Shown here in pieces: positions 18,564 to 28,062 of a stretch of 64,000 nt of DNA. A program made the position numbers and the translations under genes. The stretch's first letter is position 1. Each line of letters starts with the position of its first letter. This DNA is from JARFQH01 sp963825595 (GTDB lineage: Bacteria; Desulfobacterota; Desulfobacteria; Desulfobacterales; SG8-13). A model generated the notes under the pieces. The model saw nothing but the letters and a program-made list of their open reading frames with translations, did no database searches and was not told the DNA's origin. Location of the stretch: positions 19,132-83,131 of the forward strand of contig CAWGUE010000018.1 of the NCBI GenBank assembly GCA_963825595.1, read 5' to 3'.

Positions 18564-19160
18564 ATCCTTCAGAATTAGATTCGGGAAGCGCGGAGATGGC
18601 TAATGTGCTTAATGAATCGATGTCTCCGGCAAGCCGATTTATCCGGCCAAAGCAGTTGATATGATGGGTATAAGTGAAAATATAACAGTGGATGTTGTTA
18701 ACATGCCGGGTAAAAAATTACAATCAACTCCGAAAAGGTGTCAACTCCCTGGTAAAAAGACCGATATACACTTTGGGTTCTTGGGGTTTGAATCATTCTG
18801 AGTCTGCCGGACGTTGAGGGAATGACCCTGAGGCCTCAAACCACGAATGGCTGATCACCATGTTTTCCGAAAACCTCTGGCGCTATTTTCATCAATCAGC
18901 CCGTCGGCAACAGGCCGCTGCAGGATTTAAAATTTTGAGTACCGCAAATTTAATAAATGTGTTACAATGTAATCCATTGAAACTCATTCGTAAGGCTGTC
19001 GGCAGAAACCCAAGATATAGGTCAATACAAATCAGAAAATCGCAACATACTGTAACTATCTATAATTATGTATAATTGAAACATAATTAGCTTGACTTAT
19101 ACACCATAGGATGCGATCATTAATACAATAAAAAAAATAAACAACCGAATTTAGCTACCG
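18564..19160. other. 597-bp gap between the two-component system and the pilus operon
   Basis: This divergent region must hold the promoters for both directions. The right half is AT-rich and has two TATAAT hexamers (19061-19066, 19071-19076) and a TTGACT at about 19092, but no well-spaced pair. I found no sigma-54 type TGGC-N8-TGC site and no cyclic-di-GMP riboswitch. A 71-codon open frame at 18860 shows no family features and is not called. Confidence 0.5.
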
Positions 19161-19403
19161 ATGCCAACTGAACACTCCGCCATTCCGTTAAAGCTGAACG
19201 GGCGAATGAAAGAAAACGCATTAAAAAAAACCAGAGAAGCCCTATTGATGAGCAAGGCCGAACTCGCACGGTCCGCAAAGCTTTCACCGATTACGATCAC
19301 TCGCATTGAAAACGGTTTGCCATGTCGCATGGAAACCAAACGTAAGATCATTCTGGCCCTCGGACTCGAACTTTCAGACAAGGACAAAATATTTAAAGAC
19401 TAA
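19161..19403 (+). CDS. Small XRE-type helix-turn-helix regulator
   Basis: An 80-residue protein that is almost only a DNA-binding domain: LKKTREALLMSKAELARSAK followed by LSPITITRIENGLPCRMETKR, a clear Cro/XRE helix-turn-helix. The pilM start lies 10 bp downstream, so it is the first gene of the pilus operon and could tune it. An alternative start at 19206 (MKENALKK) would remove 15 residues outside the domain. Confidence 0.8.
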   Translation: MPTEHSAIPLKLNGRMKENALKKTREALLMSKAELARSAKLSPITITRIENGLPCRMETKRKIILALGLELSDKDKIFKD

Positions 19404-19413
19404 GAGAACGCGT

Positions 19414-20466
19414 ATGCTATTCGGAAAAAAGGAAAAACTCGTCGGGCTTGACATCGGCTCTAGAACAATAAAAGCCGCCGAAATCGTCGATTCACCGAAA
19501 GGCCGGACGCTGAAGCGATTCGGTATGATCGATATCACTCCGGGTCTGATCGAGGACGGCATGATCAACGAGCCGGAGGAAGTCGCCGATAAAATCAAAG
19601 AACTTTTCAAGACCTACAATATTCACGAGAAAAATGTTGCTGTATCGATCGGCGGCTATTCGGTTATCGTAAAAAAGATCAATGTTCAGACAATGGCCGA
19701 GGACCAACTTCAAGAGACCATTCACTATGAGGCCGAACAGTATATTCCGTTCGACATCAGCGACGTTAATCTCGATTTCCAAATCCTGGGGCCGAACGAA
19801 AATAACCCCAATCAGATGAATGTCTTCCTTGTGGCTGCTAAAAAAGAAATGGTCAATGATTACATCAATATAGTGAGTTTGGCCGGATTAAACCCCTGCA
19901 TCATCGACGTCGAGGCATTTGCGCTTCAGAACGTTTTTGAAGTCAATTACGAAATCAAAGACGAAAACATTGCACTGATCGACATCGGTGCAAGCAAAAC
20001 CTCGCTCAACATTCTGAAGGGCAACAACTCGGTTTTCATGCGGGATGTCTCCCTGGGTTGTGGACAGATCAATCAGAAGATTATTTCATTGGTCAATTGT
20101 TCCTTCGATGAATCGGAAGCGATCAAACTCGGTGGCCAAACAGACAAAATCTCCACTGAGGACTTAAAAGAAATCGTTATCGGCGTTGTTTCTGATTGGT
20201 GTACGGAAATTAGGCGAGCCATCGATTTCTTCTATTCAACGTACCCGGACGATCAGATTAAAAGAATCATGCTCAGTGGCGGCGGAGGTAACATCTCGGA
20301 TTTCCGTCAACTTCTGGCAAATGAAACCTCGTCTGAGGTGACGACGATAAATCCTTTCGGCAACTTTGTCCTAGACAGCAGCTTTGACCCTGCGTACATT
20401 GAACAAATTGCTCCCCAGGCTGCAATTACCATGGGCCTGGCTATAAGGAAGATTGACGATAAATGA
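19414..20466 (+). CDS. pilM: Type IV pilus assembly protein PilM
   Basis: Actin-like cytoplasmic ATPase that holds PilN and recruits the pilus motor side. The 350-residue product opens MLFGKKEKLVGLDIGSRTIK, with the phosphate-1 loop, then IHYEAEQYIPFDISDVNLDF (a PilM hallmark), ALIDIGASKTSLNIL (phosphate-2) and MLSGGGGNISDF (adenosine loop). The frame runs back to 19306 over the HTH gene, but this start gives the family N-terminus. It overlaps pilN by four bases. Confidence 0.95.
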   Translation: MLFGKKEKLVGLDIGSRTIKAAEIVDSPKGRTLKRFGMIDITPGLIEDGMINEPEEVADKIKELFKTYNIHEKNVAVSIGGYSVIVKKINVQTMAEDQLQETIHYEAEQYIPFDISDVNLDFQILGPNENNPNQMNVFLVAAKKEMVNDYINIVSLAGLNPCIIDVEAFALQNVFEVNYEIKDENIALIDIGASKTSLNILKGNNSVFMRDVSLGCGQINQKIISLVNCSFDESEAIKLGGQTDKISTEDLKEIVIGVVSDWCTEIRRAIDFFYSTYPDDQIKRIMLSGGGGNISDFRQLLANETSSEVTTINPFGNFVLDSSFDPAYIEQIAPQAAITMGLAIRKIDDK

Positions 20467-21065
20467 TACGCATCAACCTTCTCCCTTTCAGAGCCGCGCG
20501 GAAAAAAGAAAACATTCGACGCCAGATATCGGTCTTTTTTCTTTCAGTTTTTTTAATGCTGGCTGTCCTGATCTATTACAATATTTATCTGGGCGGGCGT
20601 ATTAAGACACTCAAGAAGAGCGTGACTGTCACGGAAAATGACTTAAAAAAATATCAAGAGATCACCCAGCAGATCGAAGATATCAAAAAGAAACTGGCGA
20701 TCCTAGAGAAAAAGACCGAGGTCATCCGCAAACTGGAGACCGACCGCTTCGAACCGGTCCAAATACTCGAAGCCATGACCGACAAGGTTATTGCCAAGCG
20801 GATGTGGTTTACTTCATTTGACGACCGTCCGCAGGATATTAGGGTTACCGGTATTGCCCTGGACAATAAAACGGTGGCCGACTTCATGACCCGTCTGGAG
20901 GGATCCGGATGGTTCAGTGCCGTGAAATTAAATACCCTCGAGAAGCAAGTGGTCCAAGGATCGAACTTGAAAAAGTTTTCGATTGTCTGCGATAAGAAAG
21001 TTGAAGCTAAAGAAACACAACTTGGTGCACCAGACAAAGCGAAAAAGAAAAGAAAACGCACATGA
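20463..21065 (+). CDS. pilN: Type IV pilus assembly protein PilN
   Basis: Inner-membrane alignment protein, 200 residues. It starts MIRINLLPFRAARKKENIRR, the conserved PilM-binding motif (INLLPFR), followed by a membrane helix at about 23-43, a coiled-coil stretch, and the Fimbrial-assembly domain with WFTSFDDRPQDIRVTGIA. It ends in a Lys-rich tail. Start and stop overlap its neighbours by four bases, so pilM, pilN and pilO are translationally coupled. Confidence 0.93.
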   Translation: MIRINLLPFRAARKKENIRRQISVFFLSVFLMLAVLIYYNIYLGGRIKTLKKSVTVTENDLKKYQEITQQIEDIKKKLAILEKKTEVIRKLETDRFEPVQILEAMTDKVIAKRMWFTSFDDRPQDIRVTGIALDNKTVADFMTRLEGSGWFSAVKLNTLEKQVVQGSNLKKFSIVCDKKVEAKETQLGAPDKAKKKRKRT

Positions 21066-21703
21066 AAATGCCTGCTCTCTCAATGGATGCCCTTGAACCG
21101 TTTTTCGATAAAATCGAAAAACTTTCCAAAATTTATCGTCTCTTGATAAGCGTTGGAATTTTTCTGATCTTCATCGCTGTAGCGGTTTTTTTGTTTTATA
21201 TGCCGAAATATAAAACCATCGATACGCTTGACAAACAGCTGACAAAACTTGAGGCGGAGCTCCAAAAGGCCAAGAAGAACGCAAAAGATCTAAAAAAGTT
21301 CCAGAATAAAATGAAAGCTGCCGAAGAACAGTTTAAAATCGTTATGAAATCGCTTCCGGAAAAAGAAGAGATACCATCACTGCTCACCAGCATTTCAGAT
21401 TCCGGGAAAGAATCCGGTCTCGAATTTCTTTTGTTTAAACCAAAGAATGAAGAGAAAAAAGATTTCTATGCCGAGATTCCGGTAGCCATGAAGGTAACCG
21501 GCGATTTTCATAACGTTGCCATATTTTTCGATCGGGTTGCCAGATTGTCGCGGGTCGTCAACATTAGAGACATTTCCATAAAACCAGTAAAAGGGACCGA
21601 TTTATTAACCACAGCTTGCACCGCTGTGACCTATAAGTTCATTGAAAGTCCTCCACCTGCGAAAAAGAAACCGGCCAAGAAAAGTAGAAGAAGAAAAAAA
21701 TAA
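21062..21703 (+). CDS. pilO: Type IV pilus assembly protein PilO
   Basis: Partner of PilN in the periplasmic alignment complex, 213 residues. One membrane helix at about 24-46 (LLISVGIFLIFIAVAVFLFY), a coiled coil (about 55-100), then the ferredoxin-like domain with EEIPSLLTSISDSGKESGLE and FHNVAIFFDRVARLSRVVNI. The tail is very basic (KKKPAKKSRRRKK), which is longer than in most PilO proteins. Confidence 0.93.
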   Translation: MKMPALSMDALEPFFDKIEKLSKIYRLLISVGIFLIFIAVAVFLFYMPKYKTIDTLDKQLTKLEAELQKAKKNAKDLKKFQNKMKAAEEQFKIVMKSLPEKEEIPSLLTSISDSGKESGLEFLLFKPKNEEKKDFYAEIPVAMKVTGDFHNVAIFFDRVARLSRVVNIRDISIKPVKGTDLLTTACTAVTYKFIESPPPAKKKPAKKSRRRKK

Positions 21704-21732
21704 CCAACGCTTAAACACAGAAACGATTCGTT

Positions 21733-22779
21733 ATGAGCAAACAGCGCGTTATCATTACACTGGCCTTATTGTTTTGTTTTGTTGCGGCGACCTTGGGGTG
21801 CGATTTTCAAAAGCCGGCCCTCCCTAAGCCAAAGGTGGTCCGAAAGAAGATTACCGCCCCAAAAACGCCCACCGCAATCGCTCGCAAAAGCGCCCAGAAT
21901 GAAGCGCCGGGCGCCACCGCCGCCAATTCAGGCAAGAACGCCCGACAGTCCCCGGTGACGAAAACAATTTCACCGACTGAACTCAGACCCAAATCTGATA
22001 TTGCCGCAACGCCGGCGAGCAAGAAAAGCTCAGGCATGATTGCCAGGAACTCGCCGGAACCGACATCAAGGACAATCCGAACTTCTCTACCGCAGGCCAA
22101 CCGACCTCCGGACGTAGCTGTCAATAACGCCAAACCGGCAATAGTCGCGAAACCGGTATCAACACCGGAAGTGAAAGGGATACCTGCCGGGGCGATTCGC
22201 CCCAAGTCGTCACCTGTTGCCACTGCTGCTCCTAACAGGCCAGCCGCAGAGGTCGTACCATCTGCAGCTGCTGTAATTCAGCCGGCATCAGCACCACCGC
22301 CGCCTGAACCTGACGCGGGGGTGTCAACCGGATCCGACGTAACGGCGGCAGTCGTTACACCGACAAATAAAAAGATCGCCGCGACCGCTGCTCTGCAGGA
22401 AGGCGGAACCCCGGCACCGTATAACCCGCAGGGCAGGATCAATCCTTTTGAACCGCTTTTCAAGGATGAGCCCGAAGCGGCGCCGGTCGTTGCCAAGAAA
22501 AAGAGACGGGTCCCCCGGACGCCATTGGAAAGAATCGACCTCGGACAACTGAAATTGGTCGGCATTATCATGGCCAGCAGCGGCAACAGGGCACTGGTGC
22601 AGGAAGCCTCCGGTAAAGGCTACATTATAAAAGAGGGGACCTTTATCGGCCTTCGTTCAGGGAAAGTCACCGAAATTAAAAAAGACCGCGTTGTTATTGA
22701 GGAAGAAACCGATGAAGTTGTCGGAACACAGGAAATGCGTAACAAAGAACTCGTACTCCCGAAACCTCCCGGAGAATGA
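21733..22779 (+). CDS. pilP: Type IV pilus lipoprotein PilP with long Ala/Pro-rich linker
   Basis: PilP links PilN/PilO to the secretin PilQ. Residues 1-23 are a lipoprotein signal with lipobox TLGC. Residues about 35-230 are low-complexity, rich in Ala, Pro, Thr and Lys. The PilP domain is at about 232-345: GRINPFEPLF, then LERIDLGQLKLVGIIMASSG and GKGYIIKEGTFIG. At 348 residues it is about twice the usual 170-180, all of the excess being the linker. The gene lies 29 bp after pilO and 4 bp before pilQ. Confidence 0.92.
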   Translation: MSKQRVIITLALLFCFVAATLGCDFQKPALPKPKVVRKKITAPKTPTAIARKSAQNEAPGATAANSGKNARQSPVTKTISPTELRPKSDIAATPASKKSSGMIARNSPEPTSRTIRTSLPQANRPPDVAVNNAKPAIVAKPVSTPEVKGIPAGAIRPKSSPVATAAPNRPAAEVVPSAAAVIQPASAPPPPEPDAGVSTGSDVTAAVVTPTNKKIAATAALQEGGTPAPYNPQGRINPFEPLFKDEPEAAPVVAKKKRRVPRTPLERIDLGQLKLVGIIMASSGNRALVQEASGKGYIIKEGTFIGLRSGKVTEIKKDRVVIEEETDEVVGTQEMRNKELVLPKPPGE

Positions 22780-22783
22780 TCTT

Positions 22784-25612
22784 ATGAGCACCGTAATTGC
22801 AAAATTCGACAAACGCGCAGCACTGGTCATTTTTCTTACCGTCCTGTTCGGGCTGGCAGGTGGATGTGTCGCCAACAAGCCGGTGACCAATGAAGCGCCA
22901 AGCGGTCAGCAGCTTCCCGATTCAAAACGCATAACCGGGATTTCCGCCTCCGAGGACGAGTCCTCCTATGTTGTGGTGGTCAAAGGTAATCGTCAGCTGA
23001 CCTACACGTCAGTTAAACAAAATCTGCCCCTGGGTATTCTGTTTTACTTCCAGGACACGGCAATAGACAGCGCTGTCGAACCTCTTGTGCTAACGAACAA
23101 CGAGATCATTGATTCCGTCGAAGTTTCTCCGATTAATGATAAACAGAATATGTCCCGACTGCTGATAAACTTGAAACAGGACATTCCCTATGAGGTATCG
23201 GCTGAAGGAAAAGGCATTAGAATTTTATTTGCCAAACCACTCGGTACCGCGATCAGCGAAGCGCCGGCGGGTGAAGCCGATTCCCAGAGCGGTGCGGGAG
23301 TTACTGAAGCGTTACCGGCAGTGGCATCCGACGCTGAACCGGCCTCACGGCTTGAGGGCGTTTACGTCAAAAAGTTGGAAAACCAGACCCAAATCAATGT
23401 AACCGCCAACGGGACCATAAAAGACTTCAAGGTCTTCACCCTGGACAAACCAGCCCGGATCGTATTCGATATGCCGATGCTGAAAGGTTCCGCCCCGGGA
23501 GAACAGGTGGTTAAGGCGGATACCGAAATGGTACGGCAAGTTCGCTACTTCGCTTATCCCAAAAAAATCCGAATGGTTATCGACACCCAGTCGGCGTATT
23601 TGAAGTCGTATTCGGCTGTATCGACCCCGACCGGACTGCTGGTTCAGGTCGTGAAAAACGGTATGCAACCAGTCGCTGCCGCTGAGGGTGCGCCACAACC
23701 CGCTGCGGCGCCACCGGAAAAAACGGTCGAAACCGTATCCCCCGCAACTGAGACAGCGGTGGCTGTGCAAGATAAAACGGCTTGGGTAAACCGTCTCGAC
23801 TTCATTACGGAAGATGACGGTAAGTCGACCTTCATTGTCGGCACCACGCGTCCGGTCACTTATGATTTAAAGAACAGCACCGATACATTGCTGCAGTTGA
23901 AACTGCATGACACGAAACTACCCAAGTACCGCGATCGTCCTCTGATCACGACCCGGTTTGAAAGTGCTGTGGACCGGATTACGCCCGTTTACAAAAAGTC
24001 GGCTCCAAAGACAACCTTGGTGGCCATAGAGCTTCGGGAGGCCGTTTCATACGATGTTGAGCAAGAGGACGACGTACTGATGATCCGGTTTGGGGCATCA
24101 TCCGTACCTCCCAAACCGCTTGAACAGGCTGATCTGCCCAGTTGGAAGCAAGTTTTGGCCCAGACCGAGGTCGTGGCGGAAAAAGATGAGCCCTCGCCGT
24201 TGCCAAAATCGGCGCTCGTTGACCAACAGTCCACTATGGCCGTTCAGGGGGCCCCACAAACCCCCACTGCCGTTGAAGTTATGGGCGCTGACGCGTCTGC
24301 GGCTCAACCACCGCTTCCAGGCATGATGACGATGACGATGACTGCCCCCATGTCAACCGGGGTGTCGGGCTACGATGTTCCCAAACGGTACACCGGCGAA
24401 AAAATAGCGCTCGATTTCTATGAAACAGACATCAAAAATGTATTTCGCATCATTCGTGAAATCAGTGGCAAGAACTTCGCTATCGACAAAGATGTCACCG
24501 GTACTGTGACGTTAACCCTCGAAAAACCGGTTCCCTGGGATCAGGTCTTGGATCTGGTATTAAAGATGAACCGCCTGGGAATGGTTTACGAGGGTGATAT
24601 TATCCGAATCGCTACGATATCGACACTGACGGCGGAGGAGAAGGCCAAGCAGGAACAGATTGCCGCCGAGCAGAAATCCCGGGAAGTGGTCAAGTCGCTG
24701 GAACCCCTGATGACTGAATACATTGCCGTCAACTACTCGGATGCCAGCGGTGAAGTCCTACCCCTCGTTCAAAAGGTATTAACCAAAGACCGCGGAAGCG
24801 TCAGTGTCGATCAGCGCAACAACCAGTTGATCGTTACCGATACCGCAGCCAAGATTGGGCAGATAAAAGAAATTGTCAGCCGGATCGACACCGTTACACC
24901 GCAGGTTATCATAGAGGCTAAGGTGGTTGAAGTCAGCGACGAATTTTCGCTGGAGCTCGGTATCGACTGGCAGATGGCCTGGGGCCCAACCGGCAGCATC
25001 GGCAATTTTTCCCTCGGCGGCGATGTTGCCATGAACTTCCCGTCGGCGTCTTCATCGACCGTCGGATTCAATTTTACGAAACTTGGTGGAACACCGTTAA
25101 CACTCGAGGCTACGCTCAACGCCGTCGAGGCCAACAAACAGGGGCGGATAATTACCGCACCGAAAATCGTTACGTTGGATAACAAAAAGGCCAAGATCAA
25201 GCAGGGTGTGGAGTGGCCCTACCTGGAACGGGATTCATCCGGTAATGCGACAGTGAAATTTAAAAATATCGACCTGCTTCTGGAGGTGACCCCGACGGTT
25301 ACACCGGACGATCGCATCCTGATGAAGATATTCATTACAAAAAATGATATCGGCGTCATCACCCTTGGCGTTCCGTCTCTGAACACAAACGAGGCTCAGA
25401 CCGAACTGTTGGTCAACGATGGTGACACCATCGTTATCGGCGGTATCATCAAGAAAAACGAGCAGGATTCCTCTACCGGTTGGCCTGGTGTCAAAAACAT
25501 CCCTCTGGTAGGTTGGCTGTTTAAAACCGAGAGTGAATCAAAGACCAACAATGAACTGCTGATTTTCATCACTCCCCGGATCGTCCAACTGGAGCAGCGC
25601 CACGTTCTTTAG
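22784..25612 (+). CDS. pilQ: Type IV pilus secretin PilQ
   Basis: Outer-membrane secretin through which the pilus passes. The 942-residue product has an N-terminal signal with a possible lipobox (LAGGC), AMIN-type peptidoglycan-binding repeats in the first 500 residues, a TonB-short N domain (KIALDFYETDIKNVFRIIRE), an N1/KH domain (QRNNQLIVTDTAAKIGQIKE), and the secretin domain with VEANKQGRIITAPKIVTLDN and LLIFITPRIV. The frame runs back into pilP, but ATG 22784 gives the signal peptide and lies right after the pilP stop. A strong terminator follows. Confidence 0.95.
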   Translation: MSTVIAKFDKRAALVIFLTVLFGLAGGCVANKPVTNEAPSGQQLPDSKRITGISASEDESSYVVVVKGNRQLTYTSVKQNLPLGILFYFQDTAIDSAVEPLVLTNNEIIDSVEVSPINDKQNMSRLLINLKQDIPYEVSAEGKGIRILFAKPLGTAISEAPAGEADSQSGAGVTEALPAVASDAEPASRLEGVYVKKLENQTQINVTANGTIKDFKVFTLDKPARIVFDMPMLKGSAPGEQVVKADTEMVRQVRYFAYPKKIRMVIDTQSAYLKSYSAVSTPTGLLVQVVKNGMQPVAAAEGAPQPAAAPPEKTVETVSPATETAVAVQDKTAWVNRLDFITEDDGKSTFIVGTTRPVTYDLKNSTDTLLQLKLHDTKLPKYRDRPLITTRFESAVDRITPVYKKSAPKTTLVAIELREAVSYDVEQEDDVLMIRFGASSVPPKPLEQADLPSWKQVLAQTEVVAEKDEPSPLPKSALVDQQSTMAVQGAPQTPTAVEVMGADASAAQPPLPGMMTMTMTAPMSTGVSGYDVPKRYTGEKIALDFYETDIKNVFRIIREISGKNFAIDKDVTGTVTLTLEKPVPWDQVLDLVLKMNRLGMVYEGDIIRIATISTLTAEEKAKQEQIAAEQKSREVVKSLEPLMTEYIAVNYSDASGEVLPLVQKVLTKDRGSVSVDQRNNQLIVTDTAAKIGQIKEIVSRIDTVTPQVIIEAKVVEVSDEFSLELGIDWQMAWGPTGSIGNFSLGGDVAMNFPSASSSTVGFNFTKLGGTPLTLEATLNAVEANKQGRIITAPKIVTLDNKKAKIKQGVEWPYLERDSSGNATVKFKNIDLLLEVTPTVTPDDRILMKIFITKNDIGVITLGVPSLNTNEAQTELLVNDGDTIVIGGIIKKNEQDSSTGWPGVKNIPLVGWLFKTESESKTNNELLIFITPRIVQLEQRHVL

Positions 25613-25625
25613 TGTGAAATAAATA

Positions 25626-25667
25626 AAAAGACCCGTCTTTCAAGCGAAAGGCGGGTCTTTTTATTTT
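25626..25667 (+). terminator. Rho-independent terminator after pilQ
   Basis: A long hairpin (AAAAGACCCGTCTTTC / GAAAGGCGGGTCTTTT, loop AAGC) ends in a T-run, 14 bp after the pilQ stop. The complement also ends in a T-run, so it can serve the convergent pilW-like gene as well. Confidence 0.92.
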
Positions 25668-25726
25668 CTATTTGAAATTAGAAAGCCTTAGCGTCCCTGT
25701 GAAATCGAACCGTACGCTGGCTATCC

Positions 25727-26491
25727 TTATCGGATGTATTGCAACCTCACCAGGGCCCTCTTTGCTTCCCGGGCTTCCGGTGAATCCGGTTTGAGCTGCA
25801 CAATTTTTTCAAAGGCCGATTTGGCTTTGGGGACGTTTTTCAGCAATACATAAGCTTCACCCAGGTCATAGTAAGCTTCAGCAAATTCGGGGTAAAGGTC
25901 GGTCGCAGCCGTCAAGGCGGCCACAGCCTCGGCGCCCTTGCCCATCGCAACGTATGTCCGTCCCAGTCCTCTGAGAGCCGGAGGGAAATTGGATTCAAGA
26001 GCCAGAGCATCTAAATAATATTTTTCCGACTCCTTAAGGTTTTTCTTTTTGTAATAAGCATAGCCCATATTGGTTAAAGGATAGTGGGGCGTTGCGTACA
26101 ACAGATCGTCGGTGACCTCCTTGAATACCGCGATGGCATCATCCCATTTATTTTCCTCCAAATAGGCTACGCCGAGGTTGTTCCGGGCCACTGCATAGTC
26201 CGGTTTCAATCTTATTGCGTTCTTGAAGTGTTTGACGGCCAGTTCTGGTTTACCCTTGGCGAGATAGACCTGGCCAAGGTAATTTTGGAGAATATGGTCA
26301 TTTGGATATAGGTTTTCCGCATCTAATAGATATTTGAGGGCCGTCGTGTAATCACCCGCCAGGTAATACTGCTTGCCCAGATCACGCCAAGCAATTTCCC
26401 TTTTACGCACATCAGATTTATCGGCGGCACATGCGGATAGTACCAGGATCCCCACCCAGCAGACCGTCCATAACAATTGTTTTTTTCTCAT
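25727..26491 (-). CDS. TPR lipoprotein, pilus biogenesis protein PilW/PilF-like
   Basis: A 254-residue outer-membrane lipoprotein candidate. Start at 26491 has GGGAGAGG five bases upstream. The signal MRKKQLLWTVCWVGILVLSAC ends in a lipobox with Cys 21. The rest is a row of about six TPR units (for example DYTTALKYLLDAENLYPNDH, GKPELAVKHFKNAIRLKPDY, NVPKAKSAFEKIVQLKPDSP). PilW/PilF proteins help PilQ secretin assembly, and the gene faces the pil operon across the shared terminator, which supports that role. By TPR sequence alone another function is possible. Confidence 0.8.
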   Translation of the reverse strand: MRKKQLLWTVCWVGILVLSACAADKSDVRKREIAWRDLGKQYYLAGDYTTALKYLLDAENLYPNDHILQNYLGQVYLAKGKPELAVKHFKNAIRLKPDYAVARNNLGVAYLEENKWDDAIAVFKEVTDDLLYATPHYPLTNMGYAYYKKKNLKESEKYYLDALALESNFPPALRGLGRTYVAMGKGAEAVAALTAATDLYPEFAEAYYDLGEAYVLLKNVPKAKSAFEKIVQLKPDSPEAREAKRALVRLQYIR

Positions 26492-26559
26492 GGTTGCCTC
26501 TCCCAACGAGATATAGCGTTCAACAATTCCAGCAATGCTGTTTCATGCCGCTGCGATAC

Positions 26560-28062
26560 TCAGCTATGTTTCAGATTCAATCTGCAAGCGATCTCTTCGG
26601 ATACACTCTTTACGAACTGTTCGAAATCTTTGCCAGTCAACGGTTTGCCGGGTTCCGGTACCCTTTTTAGCTGCGCCGGCCGGACATACTGCGGTAGGTT
26701 TACGAGGTCCCCATCGGTCTTGATGTCAAACTCCGGCGGAAACCCCTGCTCGAAATACATTTGCTGGAACCCAGCGAACTTCAGTGCATGGGCAGTGGAG
26801 TCGACGATGGCAATCTCGTCGGCGGAAACAAGATGGCTCTTCCTGGCTGTTACCAAACCTGCCAGCGATTCACCGCCATGGGTGCAAGCGATGTGACCAT
26901 TTCGATTGGCCAGAAGTTCCCAGTCCATAATGGCCTGTTCGGACACTTCAACGAAATGCACCCTCTGACTGCCGGCGCTCTGATTGTAGCGATTCACCAG
27001 ATGGATGACCCGGGGCATGGAAACGGGGTTGCCGATCATGGCGGCTTGGGCTACCGAGGGCCGCACGGTTACCGGCACAAATTTTCTCAGCCCCGGGTCC
27101 GGTTCCTGATAATAGCGAAAAACCGGATTTGCATGTTGCGACTGCACGCCGATGATCTTCGGTAGGCTGCCGATGATGCCAGTATCATAAAATTTAAGAA
27201 AACCGTTCATCACGGCTGTAATATTGCCGGCATTGCCTATCGGCAAGACTACGACCTTGTCGTGCAAATCATACTCAAAATCCTGAGCGATTTCATACGA
27301 ATAGGATTCCTGACCCAAGATCCGCCAGGCATTTTTCGAGTTGAGCAGCGCCACATCATAGGTTTCCGAGAGCCGTTCGACAACTTTCATACAGTCGTCA
27401 AACACGCCAGGAATTTCAAAGACAATGGCGCCGCTGCCCAGGGGCTGGGAAAGTTGTTGTGGGGTAATTTTTTTATGGGGCAGCAGCACGGCGGATTTGA
27501 TACGGGGATTCAAATAGGCCGCATAAAGAGCTGCAGCCGCCGAGGTATCGCCGGTCGAGGCGCAGACTGCCAATACATCGGATGCCAATCCACGTTTGAT
27601 CAGGTAATTGATATAACTGAGTGCGCTGGCCATGCCCCGGTCTTTGAAGCTGGCACTTGGGTTCTGCCCATCGTTCTTGAAGTAATACCGCAGGCCGACC
27701 TTTTCCTGCATGAAATCGTTAGCCTCGATTACCGGCGTGTGGCCCTCGCCAAGATACACGATGTCTTCCAACGGGATCACCGAGCCGATAAATTCCTGGT
27801 AGCGGTAGATTCCCTTCAAGGCAGGCTGCGTGCTCATTCTACGGTAGTCAAAGATTCGATGCCAGGTGCCGCCATCGATCCGCCGTAATCTATCAAATGC
27901 CTTATCTTCTATCAGTAACACCTGGTTGCACTTCGGGCAGGTATACAAAAGCTTTTCGATACCGTGTTCTTCACCGCACCCTAAACAGCGGTAGACCAGT
28001 TCCCCTGTCGGCTGGGGAAGGATGAGGGGGCGTATATCTTCTGGGAAATCTTCTATTCTCAC
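26560..28062 (-). CDS. thrC: Threonine synthase
   Basis: PLP enzyme converting O-phosphohomoserine to threonine. The 500-residue product starts with a zinc-ribbon-like segment (CLGCGEEHGIEKLLYTCPKC), then the PLP-lysine block NPSASFKDRGMASALSYI near 136-150 and the phosphate-binding PIGNAGNITAVMNGF. The long form with N-terminal Cys pairs is usual in delta-type bacteria. The start overlaps serS by four bases, so the two are coupled. Confidence 0.93.
   Translation of the reverse strand: MRIEDFPEDIRPLILPQPTGELVYRCLGCGEEHGIEKLLYTCPKCNQVLLIEDKAFDRLRRIDGGTWHRIFDYRRMSTQPALKGIYRYQEFIGSVIPLEDIVYLGEGHTPVIEANDFMQEKVGLRYYFKNDGQNPSASFKDRGMASALSYINYLIKRGLASDVLAVCASTGDTSAAAALYAAYLNPRIKSAVLLPHKKITPQQLSQPLGSGAIVFEIPGVFDDCMKVVERLSETYDVALLNSKNAWRILGQESYSYEIAQDFEYDLHDKVVVLPIGNAGNITAVMNGFLKFYDTGIIGSLPKIIGVQSQHANPVFRYYQEPDPGLRKFVPVTVRPSVAQAAMIGNPVSMPRVIHLVNRYNQSAGSQRVHFVEVSEQAIMDWELLANRNGHIACTHGGESLAGLVTARKSHLVSADEIAIVDSTAHALKFAGFQQMYFEQGFPPEFDIKTDGDLVNLPQYVRPAQLKRVPEPGKPLTGKDFEQFVKSVSEEIACRLNLKHS

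Noticed and set aside
18860..19075. 71-codon open frame
   Set aside because: No family features, no ribosome-binding site, unusual composition in a promoter region.
18564..19160. Cyclic-di-GMP riboswitch or sigma-54 promoter before the pilus operon
   Set aside because: No GEMM core and no TGGC-N8-TGC pattern were found.
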